DNA of 14,543 nt, from assembly GCA_002483445.1 (NCBI GenBank), contig DLHY01000013.1:1-14543 (forward strand). The letters are read 5' to 3'. Under the pieces are notes generated by a model. It saw nothing but the letters and a program-made list of their open reading frames with translations, was not told the DNA's origin and did no database searches. Position numbers and translations under genes: made by a program. The stretch's first letter is position 1. Each line of letters starts with the position of its first letter. This DNA comes from Blastocatellia bacterium UBA7656 (GTDB taxonomy: Bacteria > Acidobacteriota > Blastocatellia > UBA7656). Below are positions 1 to 6,751 of this stretch, one piece after another.

Positions 1-23
1 ACCCCAAAAATTAAATGGCCCTA

Positions 24-51
24 AAAACTGAAGACTGGAAACTGAAAACTG
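24..51. repeat. Four tandem 7-bp (A/G)A(A/G)ACTG units
   Basis: Four consecutive 7-bp units (AAAACTG, AAGACTG, GAAACTG, AAAACTG) run up to the ribosome binding site of the CocE-like gene. Only one strand orientation is visible. If the element has the inverted-arm layout of the two arrays further downstream, its partner arm would lie left of base 1. Function unknown. It may be one arm of an intergenic hairpin element. Confidence 0.6.
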
Positions 52-73
52 TTTGCCAGAGGAGGAATCCGTC

Positions 74-1999
74 GTGAAGATAATCGCCCCCTTCAAAAAT
101 CTCTGCGCGCTGGCTCTTGTCGCAACGCTGTTGCCGATTGCCGAATCGCGCGCTGTCGCTCAGAACATAGAAACAGTCCGCGCGCATTATACGAAGTATG
201 AATACATGGTTCCTATGCGCGATGGCGCGCGATTGTTCACCGCAGTCTACGCGCCTAAAGACGCCTCCGAGCGATATCCATTCCTGCTCACGCGCACGCC
301 CTACAGCGTCGCGCCTTATGGAGTCGATAACTATCGCGCATTGCTCGGCCTGTCTGAGCAATGCGATAAAGAAGGGTTCATCTTCGTCTTTCAGGACGCT
401 CGCGGGCGGTATATGTCGGAAGGCGAATTCCAGCAGGTGCGCCCTCACGCGCCGAACAAGCGCGGGCCAAAGGATATCGATGAAAGCACCGACACTTATG
501 ACACTATCGAATGGCTTCTGAAAAATATTCCGAATCATAACGGCAGAGTCGGAATGACAGGCATTTCGCAGCCCGGATTTCATGTGGCTGCAAGCCTGAT
601 CGATTCGCACCCCGCGCTCAAATGCGCTTCGCCCCAGGCTCCGACGGCGGATTACTATCTGGGCGATGATGTCTATCACAACGGCGCGTTCATGCTGGCG
701 GCGAACTTCTGGTTTTATTCCGGCTTTCGCCCTCGCGCCGCAGGCCCGCACCTGCCGCAGCCGCGCGTGCCTTTCGATTCAGGCACGCCTGACGGCTATG
801 AGTTCTTCCTCAACCTGGGGCCGCTCACGGAAGTGAATCAAAAATATTTCAATGGAGAAGCCCGCTATTGGCAGGAACTCGTCGATCATCCCAACTATGA
901 TGAGTTCTGGAAAAGCCGTTCGTTGTGGCGATTCATGGATAATGTCCGTTGCGCTGTGCTGAACGTCGGCGGATGGTTCGATGCCGAAGACCCCATGGGG
1001 GCGTTTCATATTTATCGTTCAGTCGAAAAGAACAATCCCGCGACGATGAACCTGCTCGTGATGGGGCCATGGTCTCACGGCGGCTGGTCGCGCGGCGATG
1101 GCGACCGACTGGGCAACGTCAGCTTCGGTGTGAAGACCGGCGCGTTTTTCCGAGAGCAGATATTGCTGCCATTCTTTCTGCATTACCTGAAAGACAAGCC
1201 CGCCACTCTGATTGAAGCCTATATGTTTCTGACCGGCATCAACGAATGGCGACGCCACAGCGAGTGGCCTCCTAAAGACGCAACCCCGATGACGCTTTAT
1301 TTTCACAGGGGCGAACAATTGAAAACCGAAGCGCCCAGTGAGAGCGGCCAGAATACGTTTGACGAATACACGAGCGACCCCGCTCGACCGGTTCCTTATC
1401 TCGGCTACATCGTGCGCGGGATGACTTCGGATTACATGACCGAAGATCAGCGTTTCGCTTCTCAGCGGCCGGACGTGCTTGTGTACAGGACAGAGCCGCT
1501 TGCGGAAGATGTGACTATCGCAGGGCCGATAAAAGTCAATCTGCATGTTTCGACGACGGGGACGGATTCTGACTTCGTGGTGAAGCTGATCGATGTTTAT
1601 CCCGGCGATTATCCAACGCCCGCGCCTCCACAGGGTCAGGTAGCGCCTGCGAACGCGGTGCGGATGGGCGGCTATCAGCAACTCGTCCGCGGCGAACCAT
1701 TCCGCGCGAAGTTCCGAAACAGTTTCGAAAGGCCCGAAGCAATGATTGCGAATCAACCGACAGCGATCAACTTCGAGATGCCTGATGTCTATCACACATT
1801 TCGCAAAGGCCATCGTGTCATGGTGCAGGTGCAAAGCAGTTGGTTCCCGATAGTGGATCGCAATCCGCAAAAATTCATCGACATCCCGCGAGCGAGAGCG
1901 GAGGACTTTCAAAAAGCCGTCGAGCGCGTGTATCGCTCGCGCAATTTGAGTTCGTCTGTGACTGTTTTGATCGAAGGAAAGCCGATGCAATTGAGATGA
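74..1999 (+). CDS. Secreted CocE/NonD family serine hydrolase (X-Pro dipeptidyl-peptidase-like)
   Basis: This is an exported alpha/beta-hydrolase of the CocE/NonD (Xaa-Pro acylpeptidase-like) family, which cleaves ester or acyl-peptide bonds. The 641-residue protein starts with a basic, then hydrophobic segment ending near AESRAVAQ, a plausible signal peptide. The catalytic domain shows RTPY (Tyr77, the family's oxyanion tyrosine), the nucleophile elbow GISQPGF (Ser165), GGWFDAEDP (Asp303) and GPWSHGG (His335). Residues from about 360 to the end form the beta-sandwich domain, with a typical TFRKGHRVMVQVQSSWFP segment. I chose GTG at 74 because AGAGGAGG (58-65) lies 8 bases upstream; an upstream TTG at 53 would place the ribosome binding site inside the gene and spoil the signal peptide. 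Relatives I recall usually have Tyr after the serine where this protein has Gln. Substrate unknown; annotated relatives include acylases, esterases and peptidases. Confidence 0.88.
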   Translation: MKIIAPFKNLCALALVATLLPIAESRAVAQNIETVRAHYTKYEYMVPMRDGARLFTAVYAPKDASERYPFLLTRTPYSVAPYGVDNYRALLGLSEQCDKEGFIFVFQDARGRYMSEGEFQQVRPHAPNKRGPKDIDESTDTYDTIEWLLKNIPNHNGRVGMTGISQPGFHVAASLIDSHPALKCASPQAPTADYYLGDDVYHNGAFMLAANFWFYSGFRPRAAGPHLPQPRVPFDSGTPDGYEFFLNLGPLTEVNQKYFNGEARYWQELVDHPNYDEFWKSRSLWRFMDNVRCAVLNVGGWFDAEDPMGAFHIYRSVEKNNPATMNLLVMGPWSHGGWSRGDGDRLGNVSFGVKTGAFFREQILLPFFLHYLKDKPATLIEAYMFLTGINEWRRHSEWPPKDATPMTLYFHRGEQLKTEAPSESGQNTFDEYTSDPARPVPYLGYIVRGMTSDYMTEDQRFASQRPDVLVYRTEPLAEDVTIAGPIKVNLHVSTTGTDSDFVVKLIDVYPGDYPTPAPPQGQVAPANAVRMGGYQQLVRGEPFRAKFRNSFERPEAMIANQPTAINFEMPDVYHTFRKGHRVMVQVQSSWFPIVDRNPQKFIDIPRARAEDFQKAVERVYRSRNLSSSVTVLIEGKPMQLR

Positions 2000-2023
2000 G
2001 TTCAAACGAGCCATTTGCAATCA

Positions 2024-2054
2024 CAGGATGCGCAGCCTTCACGCACTGTTTTTT
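2024..2054 (+). terminator. Candidate intrinsic terminator after the CocE-like gene
   Basis: CAG-(GA bulge)-TGCG pairs with CGCA-CTG across a 9-nt loop and is followed directly by six T residues (2049-2054). It starts 25 bases after the hydrolase stop codon and ends about 20 bases before the next promoter, where a terminator would be expected. The short bulged stem is the weak point. Confidence 0.5.
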
Positions 2055-2074
2055 CCTGCGCCCGGTCAAACTCC

Positions 2075-2103
2075 TTGAAAGGCCATTGAACAGCAAATAT
2101 AAT
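2075..2103 (+). promoter_or_regulatory. Sigma70-like promoter for the phosphoribosyltransferase gene
   Basis: TTGAAA (2075-2080) and a perfect TATAAT (2098-2103) are separated by exactly 17 bases. Transcription would start near 2110, giving a leader of about 80 bases before the ATG at 2191. This is the best promoter match in the window. It implies that the phosphoribosyltransferase is transcribed independently of the upstream hydrolase. Confidence 0.72.
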
Positions 2104-2190
2104 TGCGCCTTCCTCAGGCTCTTTCTCATCGCTCCCGGCCTGCGGCAAACGCAATGTTAAAAATCCTGCTATCAATCCACAGGAGGCACG

Positions 2191-2805
2191 ATGCTGGTTC
2201 CAAAAGTTCAACTCATTCCGCCGCCTGAAAAGGTGCTCGACCTGCTGCGCAGCACGGGCGCGCTGCTCGAAGGCCATTTCGAATTTCCAAACGGCAAGCA
2301 TTCTGACTTCTATTTCCAGATGCCGCTCGCCATGCGCTATCACGGCAACGCCCGCGTGCTCAACGTCGCCCTTTCGCGCCTGCTGCGCCAGGAGCCTGAA
2401 GTGCTGTCGGCTCTGCCCAATTGCGCAGTGGTCGCGCCCGCTGCCGGGGGCATACCCGTCGCTTTCGGCGTGCGCGAGGCTCTCAACGCCAATCAGATTT
2501 TCTGGGCCGAAAAAGAAGAAGGCCGCTACTACTTCCGCCAGTACCTCGACGCTCGCGGGATGAAGTGCATTCTCGTCGATGATATAGTTCGCTCCGGTCG
2601 CGGCATTCAACTGATGGTCGATCTCATTCGACAGGCCGGAGCCGAAGTCATCGCCATCGGGTCGCTCGTTCACTACAAGGACGCTCAACTCGACATCGGC
2701 GACATACCCTACTACTGGCTCGTCGACATCGATTGCAAATTCCACGATCCCAAAGAATGTCCGGCCTGCAATGCCGGTGTGCCGGTGGAAAAAGTCTGGG
2801 TGTGA
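2191..2805 (+). CDS. pyrE: Orotate phosphoribosyltransferase-like protein
   Basis: This probably encodes orotate phosphoribosyltransferase, the cytosolic pyrimidine-synthesis enzyme that joins orotate to PRPP to make OMP. The 204-residue length is normal for the family. Visible family segments are GHFEFPNGKHSDFYFQ (residues 28-43), the glycine-rich VVAPAAGGIPVAFGVREA (80-97), FWAEKEEGRYYFRQ (104-117), and the PRPP-binding loop CILVDDIVRSGRG (126-138) with the acidic pair Asp130-Asp131. The C-terminus has a CPAC pair (Cys190, Cys193) in the common 'CPxCxxGxPxEK' tail. The Arg134 in the PRPP loop is unusual, since most orotate enzymes have a small residue there, so another purine or pyrimidine phosphoribosyltransferase remains possible. 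AGGAGG (2181-2186) sits 4 bases before the ATG. No other pyrimidine genes are adjacent. Confidence 0.8.
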   Translation: MLVPKVQLIPPPEKVLDLLRSTGALLEGHFEFPNGKHSDFYFQMPLAMRYHGNARVLNVALSRLLRQEPEVLSALPNCAVVAPAAGGIPVAFGVREALNANQIFWAEKEEGRYYFRQYLDARGMKCILVDDIVRSGRGIQLMVDLIRQAGAEVIAIGSLVHYKDAQLDIGDIPYYWLVDIDCKFHDPKECPACNAGVPVEKVWV

Positions 2806-2823
2806 CCGATGGGGGATGATTGA

Positions 2824-2900
2824 GGAATGCGGAATTGCGAATGCGGAATGCGGAATAAGAGAATCCTTCTTCATTCCACATTCCTCACTCCGCATTCAAG
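2824..2900. repeat. Inverted array of 7-bp GGAATGC units
   Basis: The left arm is GGAATGC, GGAATTGC, GAATGC, GGAATGC, GGAATAAG (2824-2859). The right arm is ATTCCAC, ATTCCTC, ACTCCGC, ATTCAAG (2873-2900), the imperfect reverse complement, in 7-bp steps. The loop is about 13 bases. The transcript could fold into a long imperfect hairpin. It lies between the phosphoribosyltransferase stop and the next hydrolase start, so it may end the first transcript or act as a leader element for the second. Confidence 0.75.
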
Positions 2901-2940
2901 ACTCTCTCCCACTCTCCAAGCAATAAAAGAGAGGATGAAC

Positions 2941-3837
2941 ATGAAAACTCTGCGATCTGCCTTTGCTATACTGCGAAGAACTTCGATTGCTCTGGCAATA
3001 ATGCTCTTTGCTTTCAGCGCGGCGCAGGCTCAACAGCCTGCTCAAACTAAAGTCGCCACCGTCTACGGCGCAAAGATTCACTACCTCGAAGCCGGAAGCG
3101 GCCCCGCAGTGATTCTGCTTCACGGGCTGGGCGGCAGTTCAGCCAACTGGGCTTCGAACATTGGGCCGCTCTCGCAAAAATACCGCGTGATCGTCCCCGA
3201 TCAGATAGGCTTCGGACGATCCGATAAGCCTATGATCAATTATCGCGTCGGCACACTCGTAGATTTCCTCAACGGCCTTTACAAAGAACTCAAGATCGAG
3301 CGCGCATCGCTGGTCGGAAATTCGCTCGGCGGATTCACAGCCGCCGCCTTCGCGCTGGCTTATCCGCAGAAAGTCGACCGCATCGTCCTCGTCGATGCCG
3401 CAGGCTTCGCTTTTCCGAAAGACGCCGATCCTCGCCTGCTCAACGCGCTCAACCCTTCGACTCGCGAGGGCGTCCGCCAGATCCTGTCGCTCATCTTTTA
3501 CAACAAGGCAATGTTTACAAGCGACGCGGCGGTCGACACGTTCTACGCGCAGAAAATAGCTACAGGCGACGGCTACACCGTTCAGCGATTCATCGAATCA
3601 ATAGTTCGCGGCGAGGATATACTTGACGGCAAGCTCGAAGCGATCAAACATCCGACGCTCATCATCTGGGGCCGCGAAGACGCGCTCACTCCGCTTGCGA
3701 TGGGCGAGCGATTCAAGAAAGAGCTTCCCAACTCAGAGCTTTTCATCATCGAAAAGTGCGGCCACGTCCCGCAGATGGAAAAAGCCGCTGAGTTCAACGC
3801 GGCGCTGATGAAATTCCTCGGCGGCTCTTCCAACTGA
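2941..3837 (+). CDS. Secreted alpha/beta-fold hydrolase
   Basis: This is a single-domain alpha/beta hydrolase of 298 residues, probably exported. Residues 1-30 form a signal peptide (basic MKTLRSAFAILRR, hydrophobic core, AQA cleavage site). Catalytic features in order are LLHGLGGSSANW (59-70, oxyanion region), the nucleophile elbow GNSLGG (Ser128), WGREDALTP (Asp247) and CGHVPQME (His275). This is a complete triad in the expected spacing, so the enzyme should be active on an ester, lactone or C-C bond substrate that cannot be named from sequence. I chose ATG at 2941 because GAGAGG (2929-2934) is 6 bases upstream and the signal peptide begins there. Longer starts (for example ATG 2827) would translate the repeat array. 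ATG 2935 is in frame but abuts the ribosome binding site. The gene converges with the cytochrome gene downstream. Confidence 0.87.
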   Translation: MKTLRSAFAILRRTSIALAIMLFAFSAAQAQQPAQTKVATVYGAKIHYLEAGSGPAVILLHGLGGSSANWASNIGPLSQKYRVIVPDQIGFGRSDKPMINYRVGTLVDFLNGLYKELKIERASLVGNSLGGFTAAAFALAYPQKVDRIVLVDAAGFAFPKDADPRLLNALNPSTREGVRQILSLIFYNKAMFTSDAAVDTFYAQKIATGDGYTVQRFIESIVRGEDILDGKLEAIKHPTLIIWGREDALTPLAMGERFKKELPNSELFIIEKCGHVPQMEKAAEFNAALMKFLGGSSN

Positions 3838-3840
3838 TGA

Positions 3841-3931
3841 ATGGGAGTGTGGGAGTATGGGAAGTGTGGGAGATAAAAAAACATCGCTCTCATTCTCCCA
3901 TTCCCCCACTCTCCCACTCCCCCATTCTCCT
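3841..3931. repeat. Inverted array of 8-bp TGGGAGTG units between convergent genes
   Basis: The left arm is built from TGGGAGTG, TGGGAGTA, TGGGAAGTG and TGGGAGAT (3842-3874). The right arm consists of TCTCCCAT, TCCCCCAC, TCTCCCAC and TCCCCCAT-type units (about 3893-3931), its imperfect reverse complement. The loop is about 18 bases and contains ATAAAAAAACATC. The array fills the whole gap between the stop codons of two convergent genes, so it could stop transcription in both directions. The spacer's A-run gives a U-rich stretch only on the minus-strand transcript. Confidence 0.75.
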
Positions 3932-3933
3932 CT

Positions 3934-6006
3934 TCATCTGGGAGAGCGCGCTTCCTGCAATCGCTTCAGAATCTCCCTTGCAATTTTAGGCGCGGCGAAG
4001 TTGCCGTCGAAGGCCGTTACTTTTCCGTTCGTCAGGACGAGGCTCGTCTCAGGGTTTGAAACCGAGAAAGTGAATGTGTATGTAAAAAGCGGGCGGTCGA
4101 GGTCGATCCTCAGATCGGCGACCCTCGCATCCTTGACGATCATCAGTTCCATAGCCGCGAATTCCGCTCGCTTGCGAAGTTCGTTTTCCAACTGGTCGGG
4201 CTTTAAGAATACGGTCATCGAGGTGATGAAAATAGTTTTCGCCGCGCGCATGATTTCAGCAGGACTCATACTCGCGGTGATCGAGCGCGAGGGCTGAAGG
4301 TGGAGATCGCCTGCGCCCCTCTGTGTCGCTATTGACGAGCCGATCAATGCGCCGCGCGAAACAAGAAGATTTCCCGGCGCGAAATCGCCAAGCTCAAGCT
4401 CGCGCGCCAATTCGCCGAAACTCCTTTCCCACACGTCGCGCTTGAGACCTCCGTTTTGAACCAGCAACTGCCCGAATCCCGAAGCTACGAGACGCGGGCT
4501 GCGCCGCAGGCGCGTTTGAAACTCGACAGCTTCGAGTCCGGCTTCGCTTGCAGCCTGCTCTATTGAAAGCTCCGCGCGGAAGCGACGCGACAAAGCGTTT
4601 ACGGGTTCTGTTTGAGCGGTTTTGGCTCGCGCGCTCGTCGCGTCGAGGGCGCGCAGGAATCGCTCGCGGTCTCTTTCTATAAGTTGGTCGAGCGCGTCCT
4701 GATCGGGGTAGAGAGCAAGCGCGCGGTCGCGATCAAAGACTCCGACCCTCATGCCGCGAACGACTGCGCGCACTTCATCCCTGAAAGATTTCACTCCTTC
4801 GAAATGACAACTCATGCAGGAGCGGCCATTGACTATCACAGGATCATCCGCGTTGTTGCGATCCGAGACTATCTCAATCGGAGCCTGATCGATTCGATTG
4901 CCGCGGCTGTCGATTAGGAAGTAAGCCTGAAGTCCGTTGGGCAGATTGAAAATTATTTCGCCGCCCGCAGGATTCAACCGGACGGGATCGCGGAAAATGT
5001 TTTGATCGTCGAGGCTGCTTCTGAAATCGAAGCTCTTCCAGTATGCGCCGTAAGCCGTGGGGTGTCGCTCAAGCACGCGATTGTTTTCCGACACGCCGCT
5101 CGCGCGAAGGCCGGCGCGAGCCACATTTTTTTCTTCTGCGAGACTGCGCGCCGCATCGACTCCCAGCATTCTTTCCAATTCCTGAACCGCGCGCGGAAGT
5201 CCCAGGAGGTCGTGATAAAGCGGCGGCGTGCTGGCGTTGGCTGCGAACCAGTCCGCGCGCACATAAGGCAGCAGCGCGCCCGAAAGCAGGCGGATGATTT
5301 CAGTATCGGCAGTGCGTATGCCGTAAGGATAAGCTGAAAGAATCCGGTTCCACGTCTGAGCCGTCCACTGATAATCGCGAAGATCGATGCGAAAGACAGT
5401 CTTCGACGCGTCGACCGATGCGGGCGGAGTGATTTCTCTGCGCCACGAAAGAGAATTGATGAGCTTTGAAAGAGCGGCGCGATAGGTGTCGAGTTCTTCT
5501 TCGCTTGCGCCCGCGTTGTAAAGATGCGCGAGTGAAAAATATCTCAGGAATGGGCGCGATCTGTCGCTCGTTCGCGCAAGGTCTTCGCGTATCGCCGAAA
5601 GTACAGACGGCTCGGAGATGAAAGCGCGTGACACGGGCGGAGAATCATTCCAGTCCTGCGCGCCCGCGAGAATCCATCTTCTGATCGTGGATTTTTCTTC
5701 CGCCGAGAGTTTTTCTTCCGCAGGCGGCATCGCATCTCGCTCGATCATCTTCAACAGCAGAGAATTTTCATCCCCCGGCGTGATGATTCGCGAAGAGATC
5801 AAGCGAGTGCGGTCGAGGATGAAGACGTTTTTTACTGCCACGCCGTTGAGTCCGTGGCACTGGAAGCAACGTTGATTGAGCAGAGCGCGGGCGCGAAGGG
5901 CCAGTTCGCGCCCACTGGCCGCAGCGCGGGGAGTCACAGTCGCGCACACGACCATAGTCGACCATGCAATCAACAAAAGCAGGCGGACAGACTTGCAGAG
6001 TTTCAT
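3934..6006 (-). CDS. Secreted planctomycete-type cytochrome c domain protein with two CXXCH motifs
   Basis: This 690-residue exported protein probably carries two covalently bound hemes and acts in periplasmic electron transfer. Residues 1-30 look like a signal peptide. The first heme site is CFQCH (47-51), with a candidate axial Met in DAMPPAEEK (Met93); the arrangement matches PSCyt1/planctomycete cytochrome domains. The second site is CMSCH (397-401). Before it is a run of residues that I recall as conserved in relatives: SGVSENNR, ERHPTAYGAYWKSFDF, and GGEIIFNLPNGLQAYF (about 303-363). The C-terminal part (about 410-690) has no domain that I recognise. ATG at 6006 is supported by GGAGGT (6013-6018 on the top strand as ACCTCC) 6 bases upstream. 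That ribosome binding site lies within one arm of an inverted repeat (6010-6064). The redox partner is unknown and no oxidase or reductase gene is adjacent. Confidence 0.82.
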   Translation of the reverse strand: MKLCKSVRLLLLIAWSTMVVCATVTPRAAASGRELALRARALLNQRCFQCHGLNGVAVKNVFILDRTRLISSRIITPGDENSLLLKMIERDAMPPAEEKLSAEEKSTIRRWILAGAQDWNDSPPVSRAFISEPSVLSAIREDLARTSDRSRPFLRYFSLAHLYNAGASEEELDTYRAALSKLINSLSWRREITPPASVDASKTVFRIDLRDYQWTAQTWNRILSAYPYGIRTADTEIIRLLSGALLPYVRADWFAANASTPPLYHDLLGLPRAVQELERMLGVDAARSLAEEKNVARAGLRASGVSENNRVLERHPTAYGAYWKSFDFRSSLDDQNIFRDPVRLNPAGGEIIFNLPNGLQAYFLIDSRGNRIDQAPIEIVSDRNNADDPVIVNGRSCMSCHFEGVKSFRDEVRAVVRGMRVGVFDRDRALALYPDQDALDQLIERDRERFLRALDATSARAKTAQTEPVNALSRRFRAELSIEQAASEAGLEAVEFQTRLRRSPRLVASGFGQLLVQNGGLKRDVWERSFGELARELELGDFAPGNLLVSRGALIGSSIATQRGAGDLHLQPSRSITASMSPAEIMRAAKTIFITSMTVFLKPDQLENELRKRAEFAAMELMIVKDARVADLRIDLDRPLFTYTFTFSVSNPETSLVLTNGKVTAFDGNFAAPKIAREILKRLQEARSPR

Positions 6007-6009
6007 CAA

Positions 6010-6064
6010 GGCACCTCCATTCGATGTAGTTGATTGCGCTTGCTGCTTAGGCAATCGAGGTGCC
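6010..6064 (-). promoter_or_regulatory. Leader inverted repeat that can mask the cytochrome ribosome binding site
   Basis: On the top strand GGCACCTCCATT (6010-6021) and AATCGAGGTGCC (6053-6064) pair at 11 of 12 positions, including an unbroken 8-bp block. The lower-strand transcript's GGAGGT ribosome binding site is inside the 3' arm. A second hairpin, GATTGC (6032-6037) with GCAATC (6051-6056), uses part of the same 5' arm, so the two folds exclude each other. This suggests translational control; the regulator is unknown. Confidence 0.4.
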
Positions 6065-6175
6065 GCGCGTTAAGTGCTGAAAATCAGGGCGCAGGTTTTG
6101 AAAGGATGCAACAGAGAAGTGTCAGGTGAAAGAAATTTGCGGCAGTTTACTGTCGCCTCGCGGCTGCCCGTATAC

Positions 6176-6394
6176 TCACTTCACCTGTTTGAGAAATTCT
6201 TCGATGTCTACGTTTGCATCTCGCAGCGAGCCTTTTAAGGTATAGCGGTCTACTTCGTTGTGGTAAGGAAAGACGATTATTCTTCCGTCCGGATGCACCA
6301 TTTTGACGTGGCTTCCTTTTCGGTGTGATTCAGCGAAGCCAAGCCGTTCCAGCGCAGCCAACACTTGTCGTCCTGATAGTAGCGGCAGCTTCAT
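6176..6394 (-). CDS. hicA: HicA-type mRNA interferase toxin
   Basis: This 72-residue protein has the full HicA (YcfA-like) pattern. That fold binds double-stranded RNA, cleaves mRNA and arrests growth unless bound by HicB. The N-terminus MKLPLLSGRQVLAALERLGF is characteristic, followed by the catalytic-histidine motif KGSHV (His29), HPDGRIIVFPYHNEVDRYTL, and a C-terminal VDIEEFLKQ helix. Length and order are normal. It is the second gene of a two-gene operon: its ATG overlaps the antitoxin stop by 4 bases (ATGA), indicating translational coupling. No residue loss is evident, so the toxin is likely functional. Confidence 0.93.
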   Translation of the reverse strand: MKLPLLSGRQVLAALERLGFAESHRKGSHVKMVHPDGRIIVFPYHNEVDRYTLKGSLRDANVDIEEFLKQVK

Positions 6395-6594
6395 ATAGTC
6401 AGTTCGACGACTTCGTGCTTCTCATCCTCTATCAACTCTGATGGTTCAGGCTCAAGGTACAGGTCAATGGCCTCTCTGATATTGCTCAATGCTTCTTCCC
6501 TCGTTTTGCCTTGAGACCAGCAACTTTTCAAGGATGGGCAATGAGCCACGAAGTATCCATCCTCTCCTTGCTCAACGATTACTTTTATGGGCAT
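6391..6594 (-). CDS. hicB: HicB-type antitoxin (short form)
   Basis: This 67-residue antitoxin neutralises HicA by direct binding. The sequence fits the HicB partial RNase-H fold: KVIVEQGEDGYFVAHCPSLKSC, then SQGKTREEALSNIREAIDLYLE and a short acidic tail ending VVELTI. There is no added ribbon-helix-helix or helix-turn-helix domain, so autorepression by direct DNA binding is not obvious for this form. I chose ATG at 6594 because GAGGAG lies 9 bases upstream (6604-6609) and the promoter (-10 at 6617-6622) would be inside any longer reading. The antitoxin precedes the toxin, the usual order for these short HicB proteins. Confidence 0.91.
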   Translation of the reverse strand: MPIKVIVEQGEDGYFVAHCPSLKSCWSQGKTREEALSNIREAIDLYLEPEPSELIEDEKHEVVELTI

Positions 6595-6616
6595 ACCAAT
6601 TTTCTCCTCAGTCGCC

Positions 6617-6645
6617 AATCTATGCTGTCGCTTCATCACTGTCAA
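6617..6645 (-). promoter_or_regulatory. Promoter of hicBA
   Basis: Read on the minus strand, a perfect TTGACA (6640-6645) is followed after 17 bases by TAGATT (6617-6622). Transcription would begin near 6610, directly before the GAGGAG ribosome binding site, giving a leader of only about 16 bases. This supports ATG 6594 as the antitoxin start. Confidence 0.62.
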
Positions 6646-6662
6646 CTGAGCGCGCCCGAATG

Positions 6663-6691
6663 ATGACCGGCTGAAAAAGTAATGGTATCAT
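6663..6691 (+). promoter_or_regulatory. Candidate promoter of the S9 peptidase gene
   Basis: ATGACC (6663-6668) and TATCAT (6686-6691) are spaced by 17 bases and point toward the peptidase gene. The -10 is 5 of 6 and the -35 is 4 of 6 against the sigma70 consensus. It lies back to back with the hicBA promoter, its -35 about 20 bases from that one's -35. Confidence 0.4.
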
Positions 6692-6707
6692 CTCATTCCC
6701 GTCCCGC

Positions 6708-6727
6708 GGGGCTAGAGTGGAAGCCCC
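6708..6727 (+). other. Leader hairpin upstream of the S9 peptidase
   Basis: GGGGCT (6708-6713) pairs with AGCCCC (6722-6727) around an 8-nt loop, between the candidate promoter and the AGGAGG at 6740. There is no U-run, so it does not look like a terminator. It could stabilise the mRNA 5' end. Confidence 0.3.
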
Positions 6728-6751
6728 CGACCTCACTTCAGGAGGAACACT

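Noticed and set aside
11..2020. Long minus-strand open frames (11-751, 1019-2020) opposite the CocE-like gene
   Set aside because: They mirror a well-supported hydrolase with all its catalytic motifs; the antisense proteins show no recognisable domain and have unusual composition.
2002..2940. Open frames running into the GGAATGC array, including ATG 2827 as the hydrolase start
   Set aside because: The translated repeats (IPHSAF-like peptides) are artefacts of the array; the hydrolase signal peptide and ribosome binding site support ATG 2941.
24..3931. CRISPR array
   Set aside because: The units are 7-8 bp, contiguous and without spacers; no cas genes are present.
3857..4297. Plus-strand open frame beginning in the TGGGAGTG array
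   Set aside because: It translates the repeat arm and then the antisense of the cytochrome gene; no ribosome binding site or domain.
3934..6006. Lipoprotein signal in the cytochrome (Cys4 or Cys21)
   Set aside because: Neither cysteine is in a proper lipobox; the N-terminus fits an ordinary signal peptide better.
6100..6175. Promoter for the cytochrome gene on the minus strand
   Set aside because: CTGACA- and TTGCAT-like hexamers exist, but none has an acceptable -10 at 16-18 bases.
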